From WVYX01 sp039592335 (lineage in GTDB: Bacteria; Gemmatimonadota; Gemmatimonadetes; Gemmatimonadales; GWC2-71-9), in contig JBDHBX010000002.1 in assembly GCA_039592335.1 (NCBI GenBank), positions 136,738 to 200,737 of the forward strand: 64,000 nt of DNA, written 5' to 3'. Within the stretch, counting starts at the first letter, position 1, and every line of letters begins with the position of its first letter. Shown piece after piece: positions 53,333-62,700 of this stretch. The notes under the pieces are model-generated. The model saw only the letters and a list, made by a program, of their open reading frames with translations. It searched no databases and was not told the DNA's origin. Both the position numbers and the translations under genes were made by a program.

Positions 53333-55299
53333 GACCACGCTGGGTGGCGGTGATCCTCGCCGTGGCCGCGGTGGTCATCCTGACGCCCGGGTTCTACTTC
53401 TCCCGGCGGCACGTACGCTTCATCTCGGGCAATGAGTCGGCGGGACTCAACTGCATGCCGTGTCACCTCTACCTGCAGCAGGAAGGGCTGCTCGCGCAGC
53501 TGCGTGAACGGGACTACCTCTCTCCCCTGCATCTCGCGGTGTCGCCCGACGGCACGCGTCTCTACATCACCGCGGAGGAGGCCGACGCGTTGCTGGTGGT
53601 GGACGCGTCGGCGGGCACCGTCCTACGGCACATTGCCGTGGGGCGGCAGCCGCACAGCGTCGTCCTGCATCCGGACGGTGGCACCGCCTACGTAAGCAAC
53701 CGCTGGTCCAACAGTGTCTCGGTGGTGGATCTCGCCTCGGGTGTGGTCGTGGATACCCTGGCCGTGGGCGCGGGACCCGCCGGGATCGCGGTGACGCCGG
53801 ACGGAGCGTCGCTGTACGTGGCCAATGCGACGTCCGACGACATCTCCATCGTCGATTTGGCACGGGGGCAGGAGCGCCGCCGGCTGGCTGCCGGGCGGAG
53901 CCCGCAGTCGGTGGAGCTCACGCCCGACGGCGAGTCGGCGTTCATCACGAGTCGGTACACCAACGCGGTGCCGCACCGGACGACGCCGGTCACTGAGGTC
54001 ACGGTGGTGAGCGCGGATGCGGAGCGAGTGTCGCGGCGTGCGCTGCTGCGCTCGGCGCACGACATCGAGGGGATCGACTTCACCCCGGCGGGCGATCTGG
54101 CCGTGGTGACCCTCGTGCGGCCCAAGAACCTGCTGCCGGCCACGCAGGTGGGGCGGGGGTGGATGCTCACCTTCGGGATCGGCGTGATCGAGACGGGACC
54201 GGACGGGCGCGTGGTCCAGTTGCTGTTGGACGAGGTGAACGCGTTCTTCGCGGATCCGTTCGACGTGGTGATCGGCGCGCAAGGTCGGCGGGCGTTCGTG
54301 ACCCACAGCGGTGCCGATGTCGTCAGCGTGATAGACCTGGACGTGGTTCGCGACCTCATCGAGGCCGCGCCGGCCGAGAGTCTCGCGGTCTATGCGGACC
54401 ATCTCGGTCTCAGCGCGCGCTACGTGGTGACGCGTATCCGCACGGGCGCCAACCCCAAGGGATTGGCGCTGTCACCCGACGGGCGGCGTCTGTACGTTGC
54501 CGAGCGGTTCGAGGATCGCATCGCCGTCATCGACACGGAGGCGTTGGAGGTCGTGGGCACGATCGAGTTGGGTGGGCCGAGTCCCAATCGGATTCGCCGT
54601 GGCGCCCGCCTCTTCCACCGCGCCGACCACACCTTCCAGGGCCAGTTCAGCTGTCGCAGCTGTCACCCCGAAGGGCACCACGACGCCCTGACGTACGACC
54701 TCGAGCCGGACGGCCTGGGGCTCAACGTGGTGAACAACCTCTCGCTGCGAGGGTTGGCCTACACCGCGCCGTACAAGTGGACCGGAAAGAACGCGAGCCT
54801 CTACCGCCAGTGCGGCTTCCGCTTCGCGAAGTGGCTCACCCGCACCGAGCCGTATACGCTCGACGAGCTCTACTCCCTGGTCGCCTATATCCTCTCCCTG
54901 TCGCACGAGCCCAACCGCAATCGTGCGGCCTCCGGCGATCTCACGGGTGCCCAGGAGCGGGGCAAGGTGCTGTTCGAGCGGGAACGGACCGGCGACGGCC
55001 GGCCCATCCCGCCCGAGAATCGGTGCATCACCTGCCACCCGCCCCCGCGATTCACCAATTTCCAGCTGGCGGATGTGGGAAGCGGCGGACCGTCGGATAC
55101 CCAGGAGGAATTCGACACGCCGCATCTCGACAACCTCTACGGCCAGGCACCCTACCTGCACGACGGACGGGCGGCTACGCTTGAGGAGATCTGGACCAAG
55201 TTCGGTGGCGATAACCGTCACGGGGTGGTGAACGACCTCACCAAGGCTCAGCTGAACGATCTGGTCGAGTACCTGAAGACGCTCGGGGGCGAGCGATGA
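53329..55299 (+). CDS. YVTN beta-propeller / cytochrome c peroxidase-like tri-heme protein
   Basis: 656 residues from ATG 53329, anchored by an N-terminal helix (VAVILAVAAVVILTPGFYF). Three heme c motifs occur: CMPCH (42-46), CRSCH (442-446) and CITCH (566-570). Between the first two lies a YVTN-type seven-bladed propeller (DGGTAYVSNRWSNSVSVVDL, DGASLYVANATSDDISIVDL). The last 220 residues resemble the di-heme MauG/CcpA peroxidase fold (FDTPHLDNLYGQAPYLHDGR is its conserved distal segment). It likely moves electrons in the periplasm or acts as a peroxidase. Overlaps with both neighbours (ATGA). Confidence 0.9.
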   Translation: MRPRWVAVILAVAAVVILTPGFYFSRRHVRFISGNESAGLNCMPCHLYLQQEGLLAQLRERDYLSPLHLAVSPDGTRLYITAEEADALLVVDASAGTVLRHIAVGRQPHSVVLHPDGGTAYVSNRWSNSVSVVDLASGVVVDTLAVGAGPAGIAVTPDGASLYVANATSDDISIVDLARGQERRRLAAGRSPQSVELTPDGESAFITSRYTNAVPHRTTPVTEVTVVSADAERVSRRALLRSAHDIEGIDFTPAGDLAVVTLVRPKNLLPATQVGRGWMLTFGIGVIETGPDGRVVQLLLDEVNAFFADPFDVVIGAQGRRAFVTHSGADVVSVIDLDVVRDLIEAAPAESLAVYADHLGLSARYVVTRIRTGANPKGLALSPDGRRLYVAERFEDRIAVIDTEALEVVGTIELGGPSPNRIRRGARLFHRADHTFQGQFSCRSCHPEGHHDALTYDLEPDGLGLNVVNNLSLRGLAYTAPYKWTGKNASLYRQCGFRFAKWLTRTEPYTLDELYSLVAYILSLSHEPNRNRAASGDLTGAQERGKVLFERERTGDGRPIPPENRCITCHPPPRFTNFQLADVGSGGPSDTQEEFDTPHLDNLYGQAPYLHDGRAATLEEIWTKFGGDNRHGVVNDLTKAQLNDLVEYLKTLGGER

Positions 55300-56408
55300 G
55301 ACGACTGCGTGGCCCGATTGCGGCCGCCCTCCTTGTCACGACGATGTCCTTCATCGGCACCCGCCACACCACGGCGCAGGAGCCGCAGCAAGGCTCCGTG
55401 CCCGTGTATCACCGCTGGCAGACGTTCACCACGGCGGACGGCCTGCCGTCCGACAAGGCGATGGCCGTGCGGGTCGACGGGGACCGGGTGTGGGTCGGCA
55501 CCGATCACGGCCTGGCAGTGTACGAAGAAGGGCGCTGGCGCAGTTACGGGACGGAGGACGGGCTGGCCCACGACGTGGTGCTCTCGATCGACGTCCATCT
55601 GGAGACCGGGGATGTCTGGATCGGCACCCTGGGCGGACTGAACCGCTGGTCGGCGGGCCGCTGGGAGACCTTCGACCAGTTCAATAGCGGGTTGGCGAAC
55701 GACGTGGTATACGGGGTCGCCGCCGACGGGGACTACGTGTGGGCCGCCACGGCCGCCGGGGCGTCACGCCTCAACGTGCGTACCGGGGAGTGGACGATCT
55801 TCGACGAGAAGAACACGGCCATGCACGAGCCCTGGACGTACGGGGTGCATGCCGGTGACGGGATCGTGTACATCGCCGCCTGGGGAGGTGGGGTGCTCGA
55901 GTACGAGGTCGCGGCCGATCGGTGGCGCGACTACCGCGACCCGGATGGGGAGATGGAGATCGATCTGTTCCCCCACGACGGACTGGTGCACGACATCACG
56001 ACCTCCGTCTCGTACGAGAACGGCATCCTGTGGGCCGCGACGTATTTCGGCCTGAGCCGGTACGACGGCGCACGCTGGCGCGGCTACTTCGATCACGATA
56101 GTCCGCTCACCAGCAACTTCATCAACTTCGTGCGTGCACGCGGGCCAGTCGCCTGGATCTGCACCGACCAGGGACTGAGCGCGTTCGACGGTACCACCTG
56201 GGTCACCTACCAGCGTGATTCGCTCGCCGCTGGCGCCGTGGAGATCCAGAGCGGTGACGTCTCGGTGCGGCGCCGCAGCGCCACGGCCATCGCGCACAAC
56301 TACGTGCTGGGAGTCGATTTCCAGGGCGAGACGGTGTGGGTGGCGACCGCACAGGGTGTGAGTCGCGGCGTGGCCTATTGGGAGTCGATCAGTCTCGTTG
56401 GGCGGTGA
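55296..56408 (+). CDS. Secreted two-component-regulator-type propeller protein
   Basis: 370 residues with a signal peptide (about 1-30, ending TTAQ). The rest is a beta-propeller of regulator-propeller type, repeating [FY]-x-x-x-[DG]-GL units: TADGLPSDKAMAVRVDGDRV, TEDGLAHDVVLSID, NSGLANDVVYGVAADGDYVW. In hybrid sensor kinases such propellers form the periplasmic ligand domain, but here no kinase part follows. It overlaps the cytochrome gene by ATGA and precedes a periplasmic binding protein, so a sensing or binding role within the same system is plausible. Confidence 0.87.
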   Translation: MRRLRGPIAAALLVTTMSFIGTRHTTAQEPQQGSVPVYHRWQTFTTADGLPSDKAMAVRVDGDRVWVGTDHGLAVYEEGRWRSYGTEDGLAHDVVLSIDVHLETGDVWIGTLGGLNRWSAGRWETFDQFNSGLANDVVYGVAADGDYVWAATAAGASRLNVRTGEWTIFDEKNTAMHEPWTYGVHAGDGIVYIAAWGGGVLEYEVAADRWRDYRDPDGEMEIDLFPHDGLVHDITTSVSYENGILWAATYFGLSRYDGARWRGYFDHDSPLTSNFINFVRARGPVAWICTDQGLSAFDGTTWVTYQRDSLAAGAVEIQSGDVSVRRRSATAIAHNYVLGVDFQGETVWVATAQGVSRGVAYWESISLVGR

Positions 56409-56456
56409 TCAAACGGCGGCCATCGTGGTACAATGAGGTCAGGCGGGCAGAGACGA

Positions 56457-57734
56457 ATGGAGCGGAACCGGCAGGTAGTGCTGAGCGTCCTTCTCATGAC
56501 GCTGCTCTTGACCCCGGGCGACGCAGCGCTCGGGCAGGAGGATACGCTGGCGTACGCCAACACCCCGTCCGAGTTGTTGCCCTACTCCAGGTTCCAGCTC
56601 CCCTACCTCTTCTTCTTCGACGAGCCGCTCACCTTCTACGGGCCGGGCCGGGACAAGCCCGCGCCGGCCGACGTCACCGAGGTACGCATCGGCTTCCTCG
56701 GGCCCGTCACGGGCGGACGGGACGCCCGGCTCGGCACCCGTATGCTCCAGGGGGCGACGCTCGCCGTGGAGGACGCCAACGCCCGTGGCGGCTACCGGGG
56801 AGTGCCGTTCGCGCTGATTGTCCGCAACGACACCGGGCTGTGGGGCGCATCCGCCAACGAGCTGGTGGCGCTGCATGACGAGGGCGTCTGGGGGACGCTG
56901 GGCTCGATCGACGGCGCGAACACGCACATCATGCTGCGCATCGCTCTCAAAATCGACATGCCGATGGTCGTGACCGGCGATACCGATCCCACGCTCACCG
57001 AGACCACGATCCCGTGGATGGTGCGCGTGAGCGGCGACGATCGCCAGAGCGGCTATGCGCTGGCGTTGTACATGGTCGAGCAACGAGCGCACGAACGGGT
57101 CGCGGTGCTGCGCGTCAACAACCGCTACGGGCGCGTGGGCACCGGCGAGTTCAAGGACGCCGTACGGCGGCTGGGATCGCCCGTCGTGCTGGAGATGCGA
57201 TACAGCGTGGGCGACACCCTGTTCACCGAGCAGCTCGAGCGCATCCGGCAGGCGCGGGCCGACGCGGTGCTGCTGTGGGGCGACCCCGAGGAGATCGGGC
57301 TGATCGTGCGCCACATGCGGGCAATGGGGATGGAGCAGCCGCTGTACGGCGGCGACCGGCTCGTCTCGCGCGAGTTCCTGGAGATCGCAGGGGAGGCGGC
57401 CGACGGGGTCGTCGCCACCTACCTGTACAACCCGGCGCTCGATGACCCGGTGCTGCAGGACTTCAACCGGCGCTACGCCGAGCGGTTCGGCGAGGAGGCC
57501 GAGACGTTCGCCGCGCATGCCTACGATGGCATGACCGTGCTGATCGAGGCGATTCGCCGTGCGGGTCTCAACCGCGTGAAGATTCGGGACGAGCTGTACG
57601 CGCTCGAGACGCACCGCGGCGTGACCGGGACCATTCCCTTCGACGCCCGCCTGGACGACCTCGGTCCGATCTGGATGGTGGAGATCCGCGGCGGGGAGTT
57701 TCACTACTTCCCGACGCTGCTGGAGGAGCGATAG
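56457..57734 (+). CDS. Periplasmic ligand-binding protein (Peripla_BP_6, LivJ-like)
   Basis: 425 residues from ATG 56457; an in-frame ATG at 56433 is an alternative. A signal peptide ends near DAALGQ. About 50 residues follow before the binding fold starts at VRIGFLGPVTGGRDARLGTR, then GATLAVEDANARGG and DGVVATYLYNPALDDPV, typical of branched-chain amino acid receptor proteins. Such proteins feed ABC permeases, but no permease or ATPase gene is nearby. A second binding protein follows 0.9 kb downstream. Ligand unknown. Confidence 0.88.
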   Translation: MERNRQVVLSVLLMTLLLTPGDAALGQEDTLAYANTPSELLPYSRFQLPYLFFFDEPLTFYGPGRDKPAPADVTEVRIGFLGPVTGGRDARLGTRMLQGATLAVEDANARGGYRGVPFALIVRNDTGLWGASANELVALHDEGVWGTLGSIDGANTHIMLRIALKIDMPMVVTGDTDPTLTETTIPWMVRVSGDDRQSGYALALYMVEQRAHERVAVLRVNNRYGRVGTGEFKDAVRRLGSPVVLEMRYSVGDTLFTEQLERIRQARADAVLLWGDPEEIGLIVRHMRAMGMEQPLYGGDRLVSREFLEIAGEAADGVVATYLYNPALDDPVLQDFNRRYAERFGEEAETFAAHAYDGMTVLIEAIRRAGLNRVKIRDELYALETHRGVTGTIPFDARLDDLGPIWMVEIRGGEFHYFPTLLEER

Positions 57735-57735
57735 C

Positions 57736-58596
57736 ATGGGTGTGTGGCAGAACACGGGTGAGCATCCTCTGGAATCCGCGCTGGTGCGCCGCGCCGCGCA
57801 TCCCGCGGGCACGGTAGTGGACGTCGCCGGTGTCCGGGTGGGCGGGCGGGACATCGTCGTCATGGCGGGGCCGTGCGCGGTGGAGAGCCGGGAGCAGCTG
57901 CTGGCGGCCGCCAGGGCGGTGCAGGCCAGCGGCGCCAGAGTGCTGCGCGGGGGGGCGTTCAAGCCTCGCACCTCGCCGTACAGCTTCCAGGGACTCAAGG
58001 AGGAGGGGCTCGCACTGCTCGCCTCGGTGCGCGAGGAGACCGGACTCCCAGTCGTGACCGAGGTGATGGACACACGGCACCTCGAGCCGGTGAGTCACTG
58101 CGCGGACATCCTGCAGGTGGGCTCGCGCAACATGCACAACTACACGCTGCTCGAGGCGGTGGGGCAGTGCGACAAGCCGGTCCTCCTCAAGCGGGGCATG
58201 AGCGCCACGTTGCACGAGCTGCTGCTGGCGGCCGAGTACCTGCTCAAGCAGGGCAACGAGCGGGTGATGCTCTGCGAGCGGGGCATCCGCACCTTCGAGC
58301 CGTCCACCCGGAACACGCTCGACCTGAGCGCCGTGCCAGTGCTCAAGCGGCGCACCCACCTGCCGGTGATCGTGGATCCAAGCCACGGCACGGGGCACTC
58401 CTGGATGGTGCCTGCGCTCGCACGTGCGGCGATTGCGGTGGGGGCCGACGGACTGCTGGTGGAGGTGCACCCCAACCCCGACGAGGCGCTGAGCGACGGG
58501 CCGCAGTCGCTGCGACCGGACGCGTTCGATGAGATGATGCGCGAACTGAGCGAGGTGGCGCGCGCGGTGGGCCGGGATCTCTCTCTGTCGGACTAG
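57736..58596 (+). CDS. aroF: 3-deoxy-7-phosphoheptulonate synthase (DAHP synthase)
   Basis: 286 residues of the AroAI-beta/KDO8P-synthase-like group, the first enzyme of the shikimate pathway (PEP + erythrose 4-phosphate to DAHP). Landmarks are MAGPCAVESREQLLAAARAV, RGGAFKPRTSPYSFQGL, LLKRGMSATLHELLLAAEYL and VIVDPSHGTGHSWMV, with the metal-binding residues in the last two. It has no fused regulatory FL or chorismate mutase domain. It lies between two periplasmic binding-protein genes with a 1-base gap upstream, an unexpected partner for a biosynthetic enzyme. Confidence 0.95.
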   Translation: MGVWQNTGEHPLESALVRRAAHPAGTVVDVAGVRVGGRDIVVMAGPCAVESREQLLAAARAVQASGARVLRGGAFKPRTSPYSFQGLKEEGLALLASVREETGLPVVTEVMDTRHLEPVSHCADILQVGSRNMHNYTLLEAVGQCDKPVLLKRGMSATLHELLLAAEYLLKQGNERVMLCERGIRTFEPSTRNTLDLSAVPVLKRRTHLPVIVDPSHGTGHSWMVPALARAAIAVGADGLLVEVHPNPDEALSDGPQSLRPDAFDEMMRELSEVARAVGRDLSLSD

Positions 58597-58606
58597 CCAG
58601 AGACTC

Positions 58607-59689
58607 ATGCGGTTCGGGATCGGACTGGTCGCGGTGCTCGCGCTCGTGGCCGGGCTCCCTGCCGAGCCGGTGCGGGTCGGACTCCTCATTCCCACCGCTG
58701 GACGCGACTCGGCCCTAGGCGCCCAGGTGCGGCTGGCGGCCGAACTGGCCGTGGCGCGCGCCAACGAGCGCGGCGGGTTCGAGGGGAGACCCATCCAGCT
58801 CGTGGTGCGGGGCGTGGAAGGCCCGTGGGGCTCGGGGACGGCCAAGGTCGTTGAGTTGGTCTTCGAGGAGGAGGTGTGGGCCATCCTCGGCACGCTGGAC
58901 GGGCGCACCGCGCACGTCGCGGAGCAGGTCGTGGCGAAAGGGCAGGTCAGCCTCGTCTCCCCCTGGGCGCCGGACCCCACGCTCACCCAGATCAACGTCC
59001 CCTGGTTCTTCCGCTGCCTGCCCGACGATCGGCAACAGGCCGAGGCGTTGCTGCGCGAGATCGGTGAGCGGGGTATCGGGCCGATCGCGACCGTTGCGGG
59101 CGACGGGTACGACGCCCGGGTCGCGGCGCAGGCCTTCGCGCGGGCCGCCGGACCGAGCGTGACGCTGCAGCTCTCGTTCGTGGAGGGAAGCGGCGACTTC
59201 GCGGGGGTGCTCGACGCGCTCGAGCAGCACGGCATCGCGGGCGCAGTGCTGTACGGGCCCGCGTCGGACGTCGCGGGGCTGGCGCGTGGCATGCGTGCCG
59301 CCGGGATGGAACAGGCGCTGTTCGGCGACCTGACCCTCGCGAGCGAGGCGTGGTCGGCCGCCGCACGAGAGGCGCTCGAGGGCGCGGTGCTGGTCGCTCC
59401 GGGCCATTGGCACACGCCGGCCGGCCGGACGTTCGCGCAGGAGTTCCGGGAGACGTACGGGGTGGAGCCGAGCCCCCCGGCGGCGTACGCGTATGATGGT
59501 ATGGGCCTCATCCTCGAGGCCATCGCACGCGGCGGGCTGGATCGGCACCGCATCCGTGACGCGCTGGCGGCGATCCGCCTGCGGGGCGTCACGGGGGAGA
59601 TCCGCTTCGACGAACGCGGGAACCGCGTGGGATCCGTGCACCTGATGGAGATCGTTACGGGACGCCCGAGATTTCTGGGCAGCGACTGA
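58607..59689 (+). CDS. Second periplasmic ligand-binding protein (Peripla_BP_6)
   Basis: 360 residues with a short signal peptide (MRFGIGLVAVLALVAGLPAE). The fold starts at VRVGLLIPTAGRDSALGAQV and contains LAVARANERGGFEGRPI and a type I binding-protein hinge (AYAYDGMGLILEAIARGGLD). It is paralogous to the upstream binding protein (similar ends: RGVTGEIRFDERGN against RGVTGTIPFDARLDD). The start is 10 bases after aroF, so the three genes are cotranscribed. No permease is present. One or both proteins may be sensors rather than transport subunits. Confidence 0.88.
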   Translation: MRFGIGLVAVLALVAGLPAEPVRVGLLIPTAGRDSALGAQVRLAAELAVARANERGGFEGRPIQLVVRGVEGPWGSGTAKVVELVFEEEVWAILGTLDGRTAHVAEQVVAKGQVSLVSPWAPDPTLTQINVPWFFRCLPDDRQQAEALLREIGERGIGPIATVAGDGYDARVAAQAFARAAGPSVTLQLSFVEGSGDFAGVLDALEQHGIAGAVLYGPASDVAGLARGMRAAGMEQALFGDLTLASEAWSAAAREALEGAVLVAPGHWHTPAGRTFAQEFRETYGVEPSPPAAYAYDGMGLILEAIARGGLDRHRIRDALAAIRLRGVTGEIRFDERGNRVGSVHLMEIVTGRPRFLGSD

Positions 59690-59705
59690 GAGGGAGCTCG
59701 GCGAC

Positions 59706-62700
59706 ATGGCATCTGCGACGCGCGTTTCTCATGCAGCGATTCTCATGGTGGTGGCGGGCGTGGTCTGCGGCTGCGAGCCGGCACGGCAGCCCGTGACGCC
59801 CGAGATGCTCACGGTCCGCACCGTGGGGCTCGCCCACTTCGAGGAGGGGCGACTCGACTCGGCCGCGGTGGCGTTCGAGCGGCTCACGCGGATCGCGCCG
59901 CGGGAGGCGCTGGGGTTTGCCAACCTCGGCCTCGTGCGGCTGCTCACCGGGCAGTTTCCCGATGCGAAGCAGCAGATCGGGCGGGCCCTGGAGCTCGACC
60001 CGGAGGATCCCAACATCCAATTGATGCAGGCCAAGCTGTACGAGCTCACTGGCCGCAGCGCCGAGGCGCGGACGGAGCTCTCACGGCTCGTCGAGCGGCA
60101 CCCGCGGCACGTGAAGGCGCTCTACGCCCTCGCGCAACTCAACGCCACCGTGGAAGCGGAGACGGTGCGTGCCGAGCAAGGCGAGTACCTCCAGCGGGTC
60201 GTGGAGCTGATGCCCGCCAACCTGGTCGCGCGGCTGGAGCTGGTGGAGTTCCTGGTGCGGCAGCCGGATGCCGACGCCGCTGCGATGCACATGGAGCAGC
60301 TACGTCAGCAGCTCGCCGAGCTGCCGCGCGATGCCCAGCCGTACTTCGACGATGCGCTCGCCCACATGCGCGCCGGTCGAGCCGAGGAGGCGCTCGAGCC
60401 GACGATCATCTTCCACAACTTCATGAAGCGGGAGGCAATCTACCAAGCGGGCAACTTCGAGTTGCTGTGGCCGTTCGACTCGAGCGTCACCACGTTCAGC
60501 GAGGACATCTCGCTCGGAGCCGCCGCGGCCGCTGCCGTGCTCGAGGCGATCCGGTTCACCGACGTGACCGCCACGGTGGAGCTGGATGGGGTACCGGCGA
60601 CCTCGGGCGTGGCCCCGGGGATCGCGCTGGGCGATTACGATCAGGATGGGGATGCGGATCTGTACGTGGTCGCGAGGCAGCAAGGGGCCTGGAGCAGGCT
60701 ACTGCGCAACGACGGGGGGAGGCTCACCAATGTCACGCGGGACGCCGGCGTGCGACCGCGCGCCGGGGAGACGTCCGCTCGCTTCGCCGACTACGACAAC
60801 GACGGACGGCTGGATCTCTACGTGGTGCGGGCGGGCCGCAACCTGCTGTACCGCAACGACGGCCGCGGCTCGCTGCGCGACGTCACCCGTTCGGCTGGTG
60901 TGGGCGATCTGGGCTACGGACACGACGCCCTGTTCGTGGACGTGGATCACGACGGTGATCTCGATCTCTACGTGGCGAACAGCGGGCCGAACGCCCTGTA
61001 CCGCAACAACGTGGACGGCACGTTCGTGGAGATGGCAGGCGCGCTCGGGGTCGTGGGCGGGGACCATGCCAGCCGGGGTGCGGCGCTGGGAGACTTCGAC
61101 GGCGACGGCGACGTCGATCTGTTCGTGGTGAACGAGGACACGACCAACGTTCTCTTCTCCAACCTGCGGCAGGGGCGCTTCCTCGATGTCACGCAGGAAT
61201 GGGGGCTCGCCACGGCAGCAGGCTCGGGTGCCGCCGCGGTGGGCGACTACGACAACGACGGAGACCTGGATCTCTTCGTCGCGGCCCGCGACGGTACGTC
61301 GCACCGCCTGTACGCCAATGGCGGCGGCGGCCGCTTCGTGCCGGACGCCCGCGCCGACTCGGTGCTCGCAACCCTCCCGGGCGTCTTTGGGCTGGATGCG
61401 ACGTTCCTCGACTTCGATAACGACGGTCACCTCGATCTGGCCGTGGCCGGCGAGACGGGCGTCCGGCTACTCCACAACGAGGGAGCCAGCTCGTTCGCCG
61501 ACGTGTCGGCCCTGCTCCCCGAGGACCTGACCGGCGCGGCGCGGCTGGCGGCAACCGACTTCGACCGGGACGGGGATCTCGACCTCTTCGTGGCGACCAC
61601 CGAGGGGCTGCGACTGCTGCGCAACGATGGCGGCAATGCGAATCACTACCTCCAGCTCCAGCTGGTCGGCCTGGGGCCGGGCAGCGGGAAGAACAACCAC
61701 TTCAGCATCGGGGCCAAGCTCGAGGTGCGGGCGCAGGACCTCTACCAGATGCGGGTGGTGGCGGAGCCCGTTACGCACTTCGGTCTGGGACCGCGCCGCC
61801 AGGCCGACGTGGTGCGGGCCGTGTGGACCAACGGGGTGCCGCAGAACTGGCTCTACCGGGACGGGGACCAGCGCCTGGTGGAGCAGCAGGTGCTGAAGGG
61901 CTCATGCCCGTTCCTCTACGCATGGAACGGCGAGGCGTACGAGTTCGTGACCGATCTCATGTGGCGCAGCGCGATCGGGATGCCGTTGGGGATCATGGGT
62001 GCGCGCCAGGCGACCTACGCCCCGCCCGGCGCCTCGCAGGAGTACGTGCGCATTCCCGGCGAGCTGCTGCAGCCGCGCGACGGAGCCTACTCGCTGCAGA
62101 TCACGGCGGAGCTGTGGGAGTTCATCTACGTCGACGAGGTGCAGCTGCTCGTGGTGGACCACCCCGACTCCGTGGACGTGTACGTGGACGAGAAGTTCGT
62201 GCCGCCGGCCCCCGCGAAGCTCCAGGTGTACCAGGTGGCCCGCCCGCGGGCACCGGTGGCCGCCACCGACGACCGTGGTAACGACCTGCTGGACGCGCTG
62301 CGCGATCCGGACGACGTGTATGTGGCCAACTTCATCCCCGACCGGTACCAGGGAATCACGCGGCCGCACGATCTGGTGCTGGACCTGGGTGATCTGGCGG
62401 GAGCGGAGCGCGTCACGCTGTTCCTGCGCGGCTGGATCTTCCCGACCGACGCGAGCATCAACGTGGCGATGTCCCAGACGGGAGCGGTGGAGGCGATCGC
62501 GCCGTCCGTGCAGGTCGTGGGACGGGACGGTGCGTGGCACACGGTGGTGCCGAGCATGAGCTTCCCGGCAGGCAAGAACAAGCTGGTGGTGCTCGATCTC
62601 ACGGGGATGTTCCCGACCGACGACTACCGGGTGCGGATCCGCACGAACATGGACATCCGCTGGGACCACGTGTTCTTCACGACGGAGGCGCCCGGGAGCC

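Noticed and set aside
51962..55299. Anammox hydrazine synthase genes
   Set aside because: Only the C-terminal heme pattern is HzsA-like; no beta or gamma subunit or hydrazine dehydrogenase is present.
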